NCBI GenBank assembly: GCA_019635355.1
Contig: JAHBZQ010000001.1
Coordinates: forward strand, 4,092,001-4,156,000
DNA from: Rhizobacter sp.
GTDB taxonomy: Bacteria > Pseudomonadota > Gammaproteobacteria > Burkholderiales > Burkholderiaceae_C
Length of the DNA: 64,000 nucleotides
Direction of reading: 5' to 3'
How positions within the stretch are numbered: position 1 is the stretch's first letter; each line of letters begins with the position of its first letter. The translations under genes were made by a program, and so were the position numbers. The notes below the pieces were generated by a model. The model saw only the letters and a list, made by a program, of their open reading frames with translations. It had not been told where the DNA came from and did no database searches. This document shows positions 26,660 through 36,943 of this stretch, piece after piece.

Positions 26660-29053
26660 ATGAGCCTCCGCCCGTTCCTGCGCGACAGCGACCTGCCCGA
26701 TGCGGACAGCCTGCCCTGCATGCTGGCCTGGGTCGCGCCTGACGGAACGGTGCTGCATGCCAACCGGGGCTTTCGCGAACAGATGGGCGTGGTCGACGAA
26801 TCGGCCTCGCTGCCCTCGCTGCTGAGCGCCGATTCCGGCGTGGCCCTCACCACCCAGCTGGCCGCCCGCCGCGACTTCCGCCTGAGCGTGCGCATGCCGC
26901 TGGCCGGCCACCAGCGCCACCGCGAAGCCTGGCTCGACCTGCAGGTGACGTGGCTCGAAGCGCAGGGCTGCTACGTCTGCGTGCTGCACGACGTGAGCGA
27001 CAGCCGCCGTGCCGAGATCTCGTCGCGCTCGCGCGCCGAGCAGTTCCAGCTGCTGGCCGACAACGTGCCGGTGCTGATCTCGTACTACGAGGCGCAGAGC
27101 TTCCGCTGCCTCTACGCCAACAAGCTCTACGCGCAGACCTTCGGCTTCGACGAGCACTCGGTGATCGGCCGCACCTTCGCCGAGATCGTGGGCGAGGCTG
27201 CTGCCGAGGTCATCCAGCCCTACGTCGACTACGTGCTGCGCGAGCACAAGCCGGCCGCCTACGAGCGCGAGCTGCGCACGCCCGAGGGCCAGCGCCACTG
27301 GCTCGAGGTCAACCTCATCCCGCACCTGGCGACCGACGGCACGCTGGTCGCCGCCTTCGTGCTCGTGACCGACATCACCAAGCACCGCCTGGCCGAACAG
27401 TCGGTGCGCGAATCGGAAGAGCGGCTCGGCAAGTTCATGCAAGCGAGCGTGGAAGGCATCCTCTTCCACAAGAACGGCTACCTGACCGACGCCAACGAGC
27501 CGCTGTGCGAGCTGGTGGGCTACCCGCTGGAAGAGATCCTCGGCCGGCATGTGTTCGACTTCCTGCCCGCCGACCAGATGGCCAAGGTCTCGGCCGTGAT
27601 GGAAGCGCACGGCGAGACGGCCTACGAGAGCGTCATCCTGCACCGCGATGGCCGGCGCATCCCGGTCGAGTTCATCGTGCGCACCATCGAGCGCCACGGC
27701 GAGCGCCTGCGCATGAGCATCGTGCGCGACATCCGCGACCGCCACGCGGCTCAGGAACACATCCGCCGGCTCGCGCACAACGATTCGCTCACCGGCCTGC
27801 CCAACCGCCTGAGCCTGATGGAGCACCTGGGCCACATGATCGCCGCCGCCCGCCGCGACGATTCGCAGGTGGCGCTGCTCTTCATCGACCTCGACCACTT
27901 CAAGCGCGTCAACGATTCGCTCGGCCACCTGGTGGGCGACACGCTCCTGCAGACCATCGCCCGCCGCATCACCGAGAGCCTGCGCGGCACCGACGTGGTG
28001 GCGCGTTTCGGCGGCGACGAGTTCATCGTGCTGCTGCCCCGCACCTTGCAGCGCATGGACGTGGAAGAAGTGGCCCACAAGCTGCTCGCGCGCATCGAGG
28101 TGCCCGTCAACGCCGATGGCCGCCTGATCTCGGTCACGCCCTCGATCGGCATCTCGATGTTCCCGCACGACGGCGAGACGGCCGACGACCTCATCAAGCA
28201 TGCCGACACCGCGATGTACCTCGCCAAGTCGCGCGGCCGTGCCAACTACCAGTTCTTCACGCCGGCGATGGCCAGCACCGCCTACGACGCGCTGGTGCTC
28301 GAGAGCCAGATGTCGCAGGCGCTCGCGCGCCGCGAGTTCGTGCTGCACTTCCAGCCGCAGGTGCGCGCGCGCGACGGGGTGCTGGTCGGCGCCGAGGCGC
28401 TGATCCGCTGGAACCACCCCGAGCGCGGCCTCTTGATGCCCGACACCTTCATCCCGCTGGCCGAACAGCAGCGCCTCATGCTGCCCATCGGCCAATGGGT
28501 GCTGCGCGAGGCGATGCGCTGCGCGCGCCGCTGGCACGAGGAAGGCCTGCACGTGCCGGTGGCGGTGAATCTCTCCACCGTGCAGTTCCAGACCAGTGGC
28601 TTCACCGCGCTCATCGAGCAGCTCCTGGCCGAGGAGGGCGTGGCCGGCGAGCTGCTCGAACTCGAGCTCACCGAGCGCATGCTGATGGACGACCTGCCCG
28701 AGGTGAAGCGCAAGCTCTCCGAGCTGAAGGCGCTGGGCATCCGCATCTCGGTCGACGACTTCGGCACCGGCTACTCGTCGCTCGCGCACTTGAAGGAACT
28801 GCCGATCGACAAGATGAAGATCGATCGCTCGTTCGTGCTGGGCCTCCCCGGCGACAACGACTCCGCGGCGATCGCACGCGCCATCGTGCAGATGTCGCGC
28901 GGGCTCGGCCTGGTGGTCATCGCCGAAGGCGTGGAGACCGACGCCCAGCGCCAGTTCCTCACCCGCCTCGATTGCGACGAGCTGCAGGGCCTCCTCGTCG
29001 GCGAGCCACTCGCCGCGCCCGACTTCGCGCACTGGGTCACGGCACAGGCCTGA
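26660..29053 (+). CDS. PAS-PAS-PAS-GGDEF-EAL cyclic-di-GMP signalling protein
   Basis: The 797-residue protein has a degenerate PAS-like N-terminus (about 20-115), two clearer PAS domains (about 125-245 and 250-365), a GGDEF domain (about 370-535) and an EAL domain (about 545-797). The GGDEF site is intact, with an RGTD inhibitory-site motif five residues before it. The EAL domain keeps Glu-Ala-Leu-Ile-Arg, the Asn in VNLS, the LELTE Glu, DDFGTGYSSL, the catalytic Lys in KMKID and AEGVET, although the usual QGY reads QGL. Both synthesis and breakdown of c-di-GMP are thus possible. No membrane segment; cytoplasmic. TATCAT lies eight bases before the ATG and no Shine-Dalgarno is seen. Confidence 0.92.
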   Translation: MSLRPFLRDSDLPDADSLPCMLAWVAPDGTVLHANRGFREQMGVVDESASLPSLLSADSGVALTTQLAARRDFRLSVRMPLAGHQRHREAWLDLQVTWLEAQGCYVCVLHDVSDSRRAEISSRSRAEQFQLLADNVPVLISYYEAQSFRCLYANKLYAQTFGFDEHSVIGRTFAEIVGEAAAEVIQPYVDYVLREHKPAAYERELRTPEGQRHWLEVNLIPHLATDGTLVAAFVLVTDITKHRLAEQSVRESEERLGKFMQASVEGILFHKNGYLTDANEPLCELVGYPLEEILGRHVFDFLPADQMAKVSAVMEAHGETAYESVILHRDGRRIPVEFIVRTIERHGERLRMSIVRDIRDRHAAQEHIRRLAHNDSLTGLPNRLSLMEHLGHMIAAARRDDSQVALLFIDLDHFKRVNDSLGHLVGDTLLQTIARRITESLRGTDVVARFGGDEFIVLLPRTLQRMDVEEVAHKLLARIEVPVNADGRLISVTPSIGISMFPHDGETADDLIKHADTAMYLAKSRGRANYQFFTPAMASTAYDALVLESQMSQALARREFVLHFQPQVRARDGVLVGAEALIRWNHPERGLLMPDTFIPLAEQQRLMLPIGQWVLREAMRCARRWHEEGLHVPVAVNLSTVQFQTSGFTALIEQLLAEEGVAGELLELELTERMLMDDLPEVKRKLSELKALGIRISVDDFGTGYSSLAHLKELPIDKMKIDRSFVLGLPGDNDSAAIARAIVQMSRGLGLVVIAEGVETDAQRQFLTRLDCDELQGLLVGEPLAAPDFAHWVTAQA

Positions 29054-29085
29054 AGGCCGGGCGGGGCCCTCGCCATAATTGGCTT

Positions 29086-29101
29086 GTGCACGCACGTGCA
29101 C
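29086..29101. promoter_or_regulatory. 16-bp palindrome in lipoprotein gene leader
   Basis: GTGCACG-CA-CGTGCAC is a perfect inverted repeat with a two-base centre. It lies just after CATAAT (29074-29079), a possible -10 element, and 34 bp before the lipoprotein start codon. This position suits an operator that blocks transcription initiation. Confidence 0.5.
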
Positions 29102-29135
29102 GCATCAGTCGAAAAACGCTTTCAGGGAGATCTCC

Positions 29136-29843
29136 ATGCTGAACTTGTCCAAGGCCGTGGTGGCCGGCGTCGTCGTGTCCGCTTTGCTCGCGGGGTGTTC
29201 CTGGCGATCGGCCAAACCCCAGACGGCGGTGCTCGGCGCCACCAACGCGGCGGTGTATGACGCGGTGCCGGCGTCCCTGCTGCAGCCCTTGAAGGCCGGC
29301 GACGAAATCGAATACCTCGTGCACGACAAGTCCACCGGCAACCGTCGTTCGGTCGTCCTTCGCGTGGACCGGGTCGAGGCCACCCGCGTGCGCTTCGATC
29401 AGGGCGGGCGCGTCGAGAAGCCCACGGGCGAGCCGCTGGAGGTCACGGTGGTGCAGGCCGGTGACCTGGACGCGATGATGCCGCCCGGCGGTTGGGGGCG
29501 TGAGTCGCTCCAGCCGGGCACCACGTGGAGCAGCTCCCACCGCGGGAACGGCGCCGCGTCGAACATGGCCTATTCGCTGAAGGCGGAGGCCGGCGCGATG
29601 GTCACCTTGCAGACGCCCATGGGCGCGCTGCCGGTGGTGCCGATCGAAGTCTGGGGTTGGGCCACCGACAAGAGCCGCAACATCTCCACCCCGTCGAAGG
29701 TGACGGCGCAGGTCTGGTACTCGCCGCAGCTTCGCCGTGTGGTGCGCATGGAGTCGACCGTCAAGGCCGCCACCAACCTGGCCCCCCGCGTCTTCGAGTC
29801 CTCGCGCGAGCTGATCGAGCTCGTCGCGATCCGCCGGTCCTGA
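29136..29843 (+). CDS. Lipoprotein of unknown function
   Basis: The 235-residue protein has a lipoprotein signal peptide with lipobox LLAGC (Cys21), then a mostly beta-strand body with several Trp residues (PPGGWGRES, TTWSSSHRG, EVWGWATDKS) and a VTAQVWYSPQLRRVVRME strand near the C-terminus. That last type of sequence recurs in beta-sandwich or DUF-type periplasmic proteins, but I do not recognise the family. The start is fixed by AGGGAGA nine bases before ATG 29136; the open frame 57 bp upstream lacks this. It is convergent with glmU, ending nine bases from it. Confidence 0.65.
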   Translation: MLNLSKAVVAGVVVSALLAGCSWRSAKPQTAVLGATNAAVYDAVPASLLQPLKAGDEIEYLVHDKSTGNRRSVVLRVDRVEATRVRFDQGGRVEKPTGEPLEVTVVQAGDLDAMMPPGGWGRESLQPGTTWSSSHRGNGAASNMAYSLKAEAGAMVTLQTPMGALPVVPIEVWGWATDKSRNISTPSKVTAQVWYSPQLRRVVRMESTVKAATNLAPRVFESSRELIELVAIRRS

Positions 29844-29852
29844 ACGCGGGCC

Positions 29853-31227
<1,375 letters not shown>

Positions 31228-31229
<2 letters not shown>

Positions 31230-32121
31230 GCAACTTCTCTCTTTGCTGAATCGCCTGATTATCGTTTCGTGCCTCGCCCTCGCCACCCTGCTGTCGGGGT
31301 GCACCGCGGTGCGTTTCGCCTACAGCCAGGGCCCCGAGCTGAGCTACTGGTGGCTCGATGGGTATGCCGACTTCAGCGACGCGCAGATCCCCAAGGTGCG
31401 CGACACGCTCGAAGCCTGGTTCCGCTGGCACCGCCAGACCCAGCTCGACGACTACGCGCAGTTCCTCGTGCGCCTGCAGGGCCAGGCGGCCGGGCCGGTC
31501 ACGCCCGAGCTGGTGTGCCGCTCCTACCAGGAGGCGCTGTCGCGCGTAGACCCGATGCTGGAGAAGGCGCTGCCGATGGCCGTCGACCTCGTGCGCAGCC
31601 TCACGCCGGCGCAGGTTCAGCACATCGAGCGCAAGTACGCCAAGGTGAACCGCGAGTTCCGCAACGATTTCCTGCAGCCCGACCCGGCCGAGCGTTTCGA
31701 GGCCTCGGTGAAGCGTGCGCTCGACCGCGCCGAGATGTTCTACGGCAGCTTGGACGACATCCAGCTTGAATCGCTGCGGCGAGGCATCGCCGCGTCGCCC
31801 TTCAACCCCGAGCTGTGGCTGGAGGAACGCATGCTGCGCCAGCAGGAGGCCCTGGCCATGCTGCGTCGCATTGCGAACGACAAGGCGATGCCGCCCGACC
31901 AGACGCTGGCGTCGCTGCGCGTCGTGGTGGCCCACGTGCAGCGCTCGCCGCGCCCGCACTACCTCGAGTACCAGCAGAAGCTGCTGGCCTACAACTGCAA
32001 GCTCGCCGCCCAGCTGCACAACAGCGCGAGCCGCGAGCAGCGGGCCTCGGCGGTGAAGCGCTTCAAGGGCTGGGAGGAAGACGCCCGCTCGCTGGCCGCC
32101 GATGGGCGCCGGGCCCCGTGA
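31228..32121 (+). CDS. DUF6279-like lipoprotein
   Basis: The 297-residue protein starts with a hydrophobic lipoprotein signal (lipobox LLSGC, Cys25) and is then alpha-helical and charged, with YWWLDGYADFSDAQ and EAWFRWHRQTQLDDYAQFL near the N-terminus. This pattern fits the DUF6279 family of proteobacterial lipoproteins, whose role is unknown. The assigned ATG lies within the shared CATG with glmU, which would place its ribosome-binding region inside the glmU coding sequence, where no good Shine-Dalgarno is seen. A TTG at 31243 is an alternative that still leaves a usable signal peptide. Confidence 0.68.
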
Positions 32122-32136
32122 AGGATCGGGCCGCGA

Positions 32137-32727
32137 TCAGGGGGTGAGCTGCACGCTCACGCGGCGCGGGTTGATGCCCGTCTGCGGGAAGTCTTTCAGC
32201 GCCGCCTTGAACATTGCGGCCAGCAGCTGCGTGTTGCCGGAACTCAGGCCGTCGCTGGCGGCGCGCGCCTCGTAGAGCGGCTGCGCGGTCTGCCGGTCGC
32301 GGATCAGCACCACCACCTCGCGGTCGTAGCGTGGGCTGTCAACCATCATCCCGAAGCCCGGGCCCCAGTACGGTCGGCCATAGCGCGAATAGAAGAGGCT
32401 GCCGCGCCAGTAGAAGGGGTCGTCGTAGAAGCCGCGATCGGTGCGCGAGACGCGGGCGGCGACCTGCACGGTGGTGTCGGCGGTCTGGAGGTCGTTGACT
32501 TCCTGGAAGCCCGCGCCCAGCAGGGCGGGGCGGGCGGCGGCTTCGAGCTCCGACTGTTCCTGGGGCCGCGCCTGCTGCGAGGGCAGGCGCTCGAAGGCAA
32601 AGGTGGCCGGCTTGCGCGCCGCGGGCCACTGGCTGTAGGTGGAGACTTCGCTGTCCACCGTGTTCATGGCGGCGCAGCCGCCGAGGGCAGCAGCCAATGC
32701 CAGGGTTGCCAGAGCCGTGATGCGCAT
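32137..32727 (-). CDS. DUF4136 domain lipoprotein
   Basis: The 196-residue protein has lipobox LGGC (Cys18) and a DUF4136-like body: an early YSQWPAARKPATFAFERLPSQQ segment (the family's Phe-rich strand), a predicted alpha/beta core and a glycine/tyrosine-rich loop (RYGRPYWGPGFGMM) before the final strand. DUF4136 proteins are outer-membrane-anchored and of unknown function. It lies 18 bp downstream of ttcA on the same strand and may be read through from it. Start supported by an AGGACA-type purine stretch 5-10 bases upstream. Confidence 0.8.
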   Translation of the reverse strand: MRITALATLALAAALGGCAAMNTVDSEVSTYSQWPAARKPATFAFERLPSQQARPQEQSELEAAARPALLGAGFQEVNDLQTADTTVQVAARVSRTDRGFYDDPFYWRGSLFYSRYGRPYWGPGFGMMVDSPRYDREVVVLIRDRQTAQPLYEARAASDGLSSGNTQLLAAMFKAALKDFPQTGINPRRVSVQLTP

Positions 32728-32745
32728 GGGACTTGTCCTGCTTCG

Positions 32746-33669
32746 TTACTCCGCGAACTTGATGACCGCCTCGGCGGGCGCAGCGGGCGGGGCACACGAT
32801 TCGTCGTCGTCGAACGCGATGTCGCCACCCGGATTCGCGACGCCGGTCGTTTTGATCGACGTGAACGGGTAGAGGTTCCGGTCCATCATGTGCGAGGGCA
32901 CGATGTTGCCCATCGCGGTGAAGAGGTTGTCGATGCGGCCGGGGAAGCGCTTGTCCCAGTCGCGCAGCATGGCCTTGATCTGCACGCGCTGCAGGTTCTC
33001 CTGGTTGCCGCACAGCGAGCAGGGAATGATCGGGAACTGCCGGTGCGCGGCCCAGCGCTCGATGTCGGTCTCGGCCACGTAGGCGAGCGGGCGGATGATG
33101 ATGTTCTTGCCGTCGTCGCTCACGAGCTTCGGCGGCATGCCCTTCATCTTGCTGCCGAAGAACATGTTCATGAAGAGCGTCTGGATCATGTCGTCGCGGT
33201 GGTGGCCGAGCGCGATCTTGGTCGCGCCCAGCTCACCCGCCACACGGTAGAGGATGCCCCGGCGCAGCCGCGAGCACAGGCTGCACATGGTCTTGCCCTC
33301 GGGGATGAGGCGCTTGACGATGCTGTAGGTGTCCTGGTTCTCGATGTGGAAGGGCACGCCGCGTGCCTTCAGGTACTCGGGCAGGATGTGCTCCGGAAAG
33401 CCCGGCTGCTTCTGGTCGAGGTTGACCGCGACCAGCTCGAAGCGGATGGGCGCCCGCTGCTGCATGTTCATCAGGATGTCGAGCAGCGTGTAGCTGTCCT
33501 TCCCGCCCGACAGGCACACCATGACCTTGTCGCCGTCTTCGATCATGTTGAAGTCGGCGATGGCCTGGCCCACCTGGCGATGCAGGCGCTTGCTGAGCTT
33601 GTTGGTCTCGAAGGCGAGCTTCGCCTCGTCTTTCTGAACGTTGTCGGGGGCGATCACGGCACTCATCAC
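32746..33669 (-). CDS. ttcA: tRNA 2-thiocytidine(32) synthetase TtcA
   Basis: The 307-residue PP-loop enzyme makes 2-thiocytidine at position 32 of certain tRNAs using an iron-sulfur cluster. The PP-loop SGGKDS is present at about 55-60. Two cysteine pairs, CSLC in [11 protein letters not shown] and CSLC in IPCSLCGNQ, supply cluster and catalytic residues, followed by the LGHHRDD motif. The length is normal, with a C-terminal extension of about 30 acidic/Ala-rich residues. The start overlaps the folB-like stop codon as ATGA, so the SDR, folB-like and ttcA genes form one unit. Confidence 0.95.
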   Translation of the reverse strand: MMSAVIAPDNVQKDEAKLAFETNKLSKRLHRQVGQAIADFNMIEDGDKVMVCLSGGKDSYTLLDILMNMQQRAPIRFELVAVNLDQKQPGFPEHILPEYLKARGVPFHIENQDTYSIVKRLIPEGKTMCSLCSRLRRGILYRVAGELGATKIALGHHRDDMIQTLFMNMFFGSKMKGMPPKLVSDDGKNIIIRPLAYVAETDIERWAAHRQFPIIPCSLCGNQENLQRVQIKAMLRDWDKRFPGRIDNLFTAMGNIVPSHMMDRNLYPFTSIKTTGVANPGGDIAFDDDESCAPPAAPAEAVIKFAE

Positions 33670-34064
33670 ATCACTTCCTTGATTCCAAACACTTCACAGC
33701 CCACCGCATCGCAATCGGGGTAGACGTCGGGCTTCTCCGTCGACACGCGTGCGGCCTTCACGCGCGGGTGCGCGAGCATGAGTTTGAGCACGTCGTCGCA
33801 CAGCGTTTCCTGCAGGTGCACATGACCCTGCTTGATGCGCACCGCGATGCTGCGGCGCATGAAGTCGTAGTCGACCACTTCGTCGAGCTCGTCGTTCCGG
33901 GGTGTCGACACGGTGAGCGGGATGTACAGGTCGACGTTGATCAGCACCCGCTGCTCGCCGCGTTTCTCGAAGTCGTGCACGCCGATGTTGATCCACACCT
34001 CGTAGTTGCGCAGGAAGAGGCGGCGGCAATCGCGCAGGTCGAGGTGGCCGAGCAGGCTCTGCAT
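33666..34064 (-). CDS. folB: Dihydroneopterin aldolase family protein
   Basis: The 132-residue protein belongs to the FolB/FolX tunnelling fold family: [24 protein letters not shown] contains the conserved Ile-Gly-Val-x-x-x-Glu-type region and the [10 protein letters not shown] block, with [19 protein letters not shown] near the end. FolB cleaves 7,8-dihydroneopterin in folate synthesis; FolX epimerises the triphosphate. I cannot separate these from the sequence with certainty, and the canonical Tyr/Lys active-site positions should be checked by alignment. It lies between a pteridine-reductase-like SDR (one-base gap) and ttcA (4-bp overlap), supporting a pterin role. Confidence 0.78.
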   Translation of the reverse strand: MQSLLGHLDLRDCRRLFLRNYEVWINIGVHDFEKRGEQRVLINVDLYIPLTVSTPRNDELDEVVDYDFMRRSIAVRIKQGHVHLQETLCDDVLKLMLAHPRVKAARVSTEKPDVYPDCDAVGCEVFGIKEVM

Positions 34065-34065
34065 G

Positions 34066-34845
34066 TCAGGCTTTCTTGTCAGGGTTGGCGATGAACATCA
34101 CATCGCGGGCTTGGGCCTGCAGGTGCTGGCCGCCATCGACCAGCAGCGTCGTGCCGGTGATGGCGGGCGACTCGATCAGGAAGCGCACGCTGCGGGCGAT
34201 GTCTTGCGGGGTGGACGAATGCCCGAGCGGCGTGAGCTGGTGCGAGGTCGCAAACTCGTCGGCCGTCATCGCGCCCGACAGCAGCGTCACGCCGGGGGCC
34301 ACACCGCACACCCGCACGCTCGGGGCCAGCGCCTGCGCCAGCATCACCGTGGCCGTCTGCAGCGCCGCCTTGGACAGCGTGTACGAGAAATAGTCGGGGT
34401 TGAGGTTCCACAGCTTCTGGTCGAGCAGGTTGACCACGCAACCCTGCCGGTTCGTGCCGGCCAGGTGCCGATGCAGGGCCTGGGCGAGCAGCACCGCGGG
34501 GGCCGTGTTGGCGCGCCAGTGTTTCTCCATCGATGCGAGGCCGAAGCTCTCGGCGTTGTCGTACTCGAAGGTCGACGCGTTGTTGACGACCGCATCGAGC
34601 CGCCCGAAACGTTCGACCACCTGCGGCACGAGGGCGCGGCAGCTCGCCTCGTCGGCCAGGTCGGCGTGCACGCGTTCGGCAACGGCGCCGGCCTGCCGTG
34701 CCAGCGCCACCGTCTCGGCCGCGTCGGCCTCCGAGCGGTGGTAGTGCACGGCCACATCGACGCCATGCGCGGCCAGGTCGAGCGCGATCTCGCGGCCCAG
34801 GCGGCGGGCCGCGCCGGTGACGAGCACGACCGGGCGTTCAGACAT
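34066..34845 (-). CDS. SDR oxidoreductase, pteridine/dihydromonapterin reductase-like
   Basis: The 259-residue Rossmann enzyme has the N-terminal cofactor loop TGAARRLG. The Arg in this loop, in place of the usual Gly-rich loop, marks NADPH-dependent pteridine reductases (PTR1, FolM). NNAST and the active-site YTLSKAAL (Tyr-x-x-x-Lys) follow, and the C-terminus has VAPGVTL. The direct link to a folB-like gene supports a pterin or dihydrofolate reductase role, for example providing tetrahydromonapterin. The open frame extends 177 bp upstream through the promoter region; ATG 34845 is the natural start. Substrate assignment is inference. Confidence 0.78.
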   Translation of the reverse strand: MSERPVVLVTGAARRLGREIALDLAAHGVDVAVHYHRSEADAAETVALARQAGAVAERVHADLADEASCRALVPQVVERFGRLDAVVNNASTFEYDNAESFGLASMEKHWRANTAPAVLLAQALHRHLAGTNRQGCVVNLLDQKLWNLNPDYFSYTLSKAALQTATVMLAQALAPSVRVCGVAPGVTLLSGAMTADEFATSHQLTPLGHSSTPQDIARSVRFLIESPAITGTTLLVDGGQHLQAQARDVMFIANPDKKA

Positions 34846-34920
34846 GGTGGTTGGGGGGTGACAGCGGAGGCCGACAGTGTATCGGCGGGGCCTTTTTCGA
34901 CCCGTGATCGGGCTCTTGCG

Positions 34921-34983
34921 GGGCACCGTTCGGCACCCCGCAGCGGCGTTTCGGCACCACCGGCCGGCCGTTCGCCACTTTGG
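34921..34983 (+). promoter_or_regulatory. Three 21-bp direct repeats, predicted LytTR sites, kinase promoter
   Basis: Three consecutive 21-base units carry TTCGGCACC at 34929, TTCGGCACC at 34950 and TTCGCCAC at 34971, exactly 21 bp apart. The first reads ACCGTTCGG (34925-34933), which fits the published LytTR half-site pattern [TA][AC][CA]GTTN[AG][TG]; the others match partly. The last repeat ends about 55 bp before the kinase ATG. The kinase and regulator encoded next are of the LytS/LytTR type. Confidence 0.7.
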
Positions 34984-35033
34984 CCACCGCCGCGGCGATG
35001 CGGCTGCGTAGACTGGCGTCACCTTCCGACACC

Positions 35034-36158
35034 ATGACCACGACCACCCCCCACGAGGCCGCTGCTGCCTTGAGCGCCCGGCCGCTGGCGCTCGCTCGAG
35101 ACCGCCGTCGCGTGTTCCTGCGCGACCTCGGCATCGTGCTGGTGCTCAACACCGTGGTCGCCCTCACGCTGTGGCTGATCGTGGTGGCGATGACACCCGG
35201 CAGCAGCTCGCAGCAGCAGCTCGAAGCGCTGGGCAGCCACCTCGTGTTCTCGCATTGCATCGGCCTGTGCATCTTCGGGCTCATCGAATGGCCGCGCCTC
35301 ACCTGGTGGTGGGAGCGCCCGCCGCGCTGGCTGGCGCTGGGCGCGGTGACGCTCCTCGCCATTCCGGTCGGCCACACGATGGGGCGGCTGCTGGCGGGCG
35401 CGCTCCTGGGCATCCCGGCTGGCCTCACCGATGCGCTGCAGCCGGCGATGGCGCTGGTGATCTTCACCACCATCGTCGCCTCGCTGGTGGCGGTGCACCT
35501 CATCACCCAGCGCGACGACATCGAATCGGAACGCCTGCGCGCCGAAAACGCCGACGTGCGCGCGGCGAGTGCCCGCCTGCAGCTGCTGCAGCAGCAGATC
35601 GAGCCGCACATGCTCTTCAACACGCTGGCCAACGCGCACGCGCTCATCGACACCGAGCCCGCGCGTGCGCAGCAGATGCTTGAAGCGCTGAGCGAGCTGC
35701 TGCACGCGAGCATGCAGACGGGCGAGCAATCGCTCGTCACGCTGCAACAGGAGTTCACGCTGGTCGAGCAGTACCTGAAGCTGATGGCGATCCGCATGGG
35801 GCCGCGCCTGCGCCCGTCGCTCGTGTTGCCCGCCGATCTGCAGGGCGCTCGCCTGCCGCCGCTCTCGCTGCAGCCGCTGGTGGAAAACGCCGTGCGCCAC
35901 GGCCTCGATGCACGCGCCGAGGGCGGCAGCATCACCGTCACCGCGCGGCGTGAGGGCGCGCACGTCGTCATCGACGTGCTCGACGACGGCCAGGGCCTGT
36001 CGGTCGCCGACCCGTTCGCGGCCGGCCGCATCGGACTGGCCAACCTGCGTCAGCGGCTGGCCTATGCGTTCGGTGACGACGCGGGCCTCACGCTCGCCGA
36101 CCACGCACCGCACGGTGTGCGTGCCACGGTGCGCATTCCGCACGTGAGCCCCGCATGA
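35034..36158 (+). CDS. LytS/AlgZ-type membrane sensor histidine kinase
   Basis: The 374-residue protein has four predicted transmembrane helices (about 30-53, 68-86, 100-118 and 135-157). A short coiled-coil and the His_kinase (PF06580) domain follow, with phosphoacceptor His192 in QQIEPHMLFNTLAN. A C-terminal GHKL ATPase has LVENAVRHG, DDGQGL and GIGLANLRQRL. This is the AlgZ/LytS/YehU class, which pairs with LytTR regulators. ATG 35034 is preferred over an upstream GTG at 34980. It overlaps the regulator gene by four bases (ATGA). The signal it senses is unknown. Three 21-bp repeats precede it. Confidence 0.88.
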   Translation: MTTTTPHEAAAALSARPLALARDRRRVFLRDLGIVLVLNTVVALTLWLIVVAMTPGSSSQQQLEALGSHLVFSHCIGLCIFGLIEWPRLTWWWERPPRWLALGAVTLLAIPVGHTMGRLLAGALLGIPAGLTDALQPAMALVIFTTIVASLVAVHLITQRDDIESERLRAENADVRAASARLQLLQQQIEPHMLFNTLANAHALIDTEPARAQQMLEALSELLHASMQTGEQSLVTLQQEFTLVEQYLKLMAIRMGPRLRPSLVLPADLQGARLPPLSLQPLVENAVRHGLDARAEGGSITVTARREGAHVVIDVLDDGQGLSVADPFAAGRIGLANLRQRLAYAFGDDAGLTLADHAPHGVRATVRIPHVSPA

Positions 36159-36943
36159 ACATCCCTGTGCTCGTGGTCGAAGACGAGCCGGTGCTCGCAC
36201 GCCGGCTCCAGCAGCAGCTCGCCACGCTCTGGCCCGGCATCGACCTGCTCCCGGTGGCCGACAACGGCGCCGCCGCCATCGCCCTCGCGCTCGAACACCT
36301 GCCGCGCGTGATCTTCCTCGACATCCACATGCCGGCCGCCTCAGGGCTCGATGCGGCCGAGGCCATCGTCGAGGACTGGCCCGAGGGCGTGCCGCTGCCG
36401 CAACTGGTGTTCGTCACGGCCTATGGCCAGTACGCGGTGCAGGCCTTCGAGCACGGGGCCATCGACTACCTGCTCAAGCCGGTGAGCACCGAGCGCCTGC
36501 AGCGCGCGGTGCAGCGATTGCAGGAGCGGCTCGCGCTGCTCGATGGGGCCAGCGGCGAGGCGCTGGGCGGTGCGCTGCAACGCGTGGCACAGGCGCTGCA
36601 GCCGGCGGCGAGCACGGCACCGCTGTCGGTGATCAATGCGGCGGTGGGCGCGGTCACCCATCTCATCCCCATCGACGACGTGTTGTATTTCGAGGTGGCT
36701 GACAAGTACCTGCGCGTCGTCACCCGCGAGCGTGAGGCCTTGATCCGCATGACGCTGCGCGAGCTGCTGCAGCGGCTCGATGCCGAGCGCTTCTGGCAGG
36801 TGCACCGCAGCCTCGTGGTGCAGGCGCGCTGCATCGCACAGGTCGAGCGCAGCGAAGACGGCCGCCTGTGGCTGGGCCTGCGCGAGCACCCCACGCGCCT
36901 GGGCGTGAGCCGGCTCTTCGCGCATCGCTTCAAGGCGATGTGA
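36155..36943 (+). CDS. LytTR-family response regulator (AlgR/LytR type)
   Basis: The 262-residue protein has an N-terminal receiver domain (1-120), with acidic residues Glu9-Asp10-Glu11, phosphoacceptor Asp56 in FLDIHMP and Lys in YLLKPV. A C-terminal LytTR DNA-binding domain occupies about 150-262, with VLYFEVADKYLRVVTRE and FWQVHRSLVV. LytTR proteins bind pairs of about 9-bp direct repeats spaced by two helical turns. Such repeats lie in front of the kinase gene and again directly after this gene's stop codon. Coupled to the kinase by ATGA overlap. Direct target genes are probably its own operon and the following mipA-like gene. Confidence 0.9.
   Translation: MNIPVLVVEDEPVLARRLQQQLATLWPGIDLLPVADNGAAAIALALEHLPRVIFLDIHMPAASGLDAAEAIVEDWPEGVPLPQLVFVTAYGQYAVQAFEHGAIDYLLKPVSTERLQRAVQRLQERLALLDGASGEALGGALQRVAQALQPAASTAPLSVINAAVGAVTHLIPIDDVLYFEVADKYLRVVTREREALIRMTLRELLQRLDAERFWQVHRSLVVQARCIAQVERSEDGRLWLGLREHPTRLGVSRLFAHRFKAM

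Noticed and set aside
26648..29101. A minus-strand frame of 817 codons opposite the PAS-GGDEF-EAL gene
   Set aside because: The plus-strand protein has intact GGDEF and EAL motifs; the antisense frame has no family resemblance.
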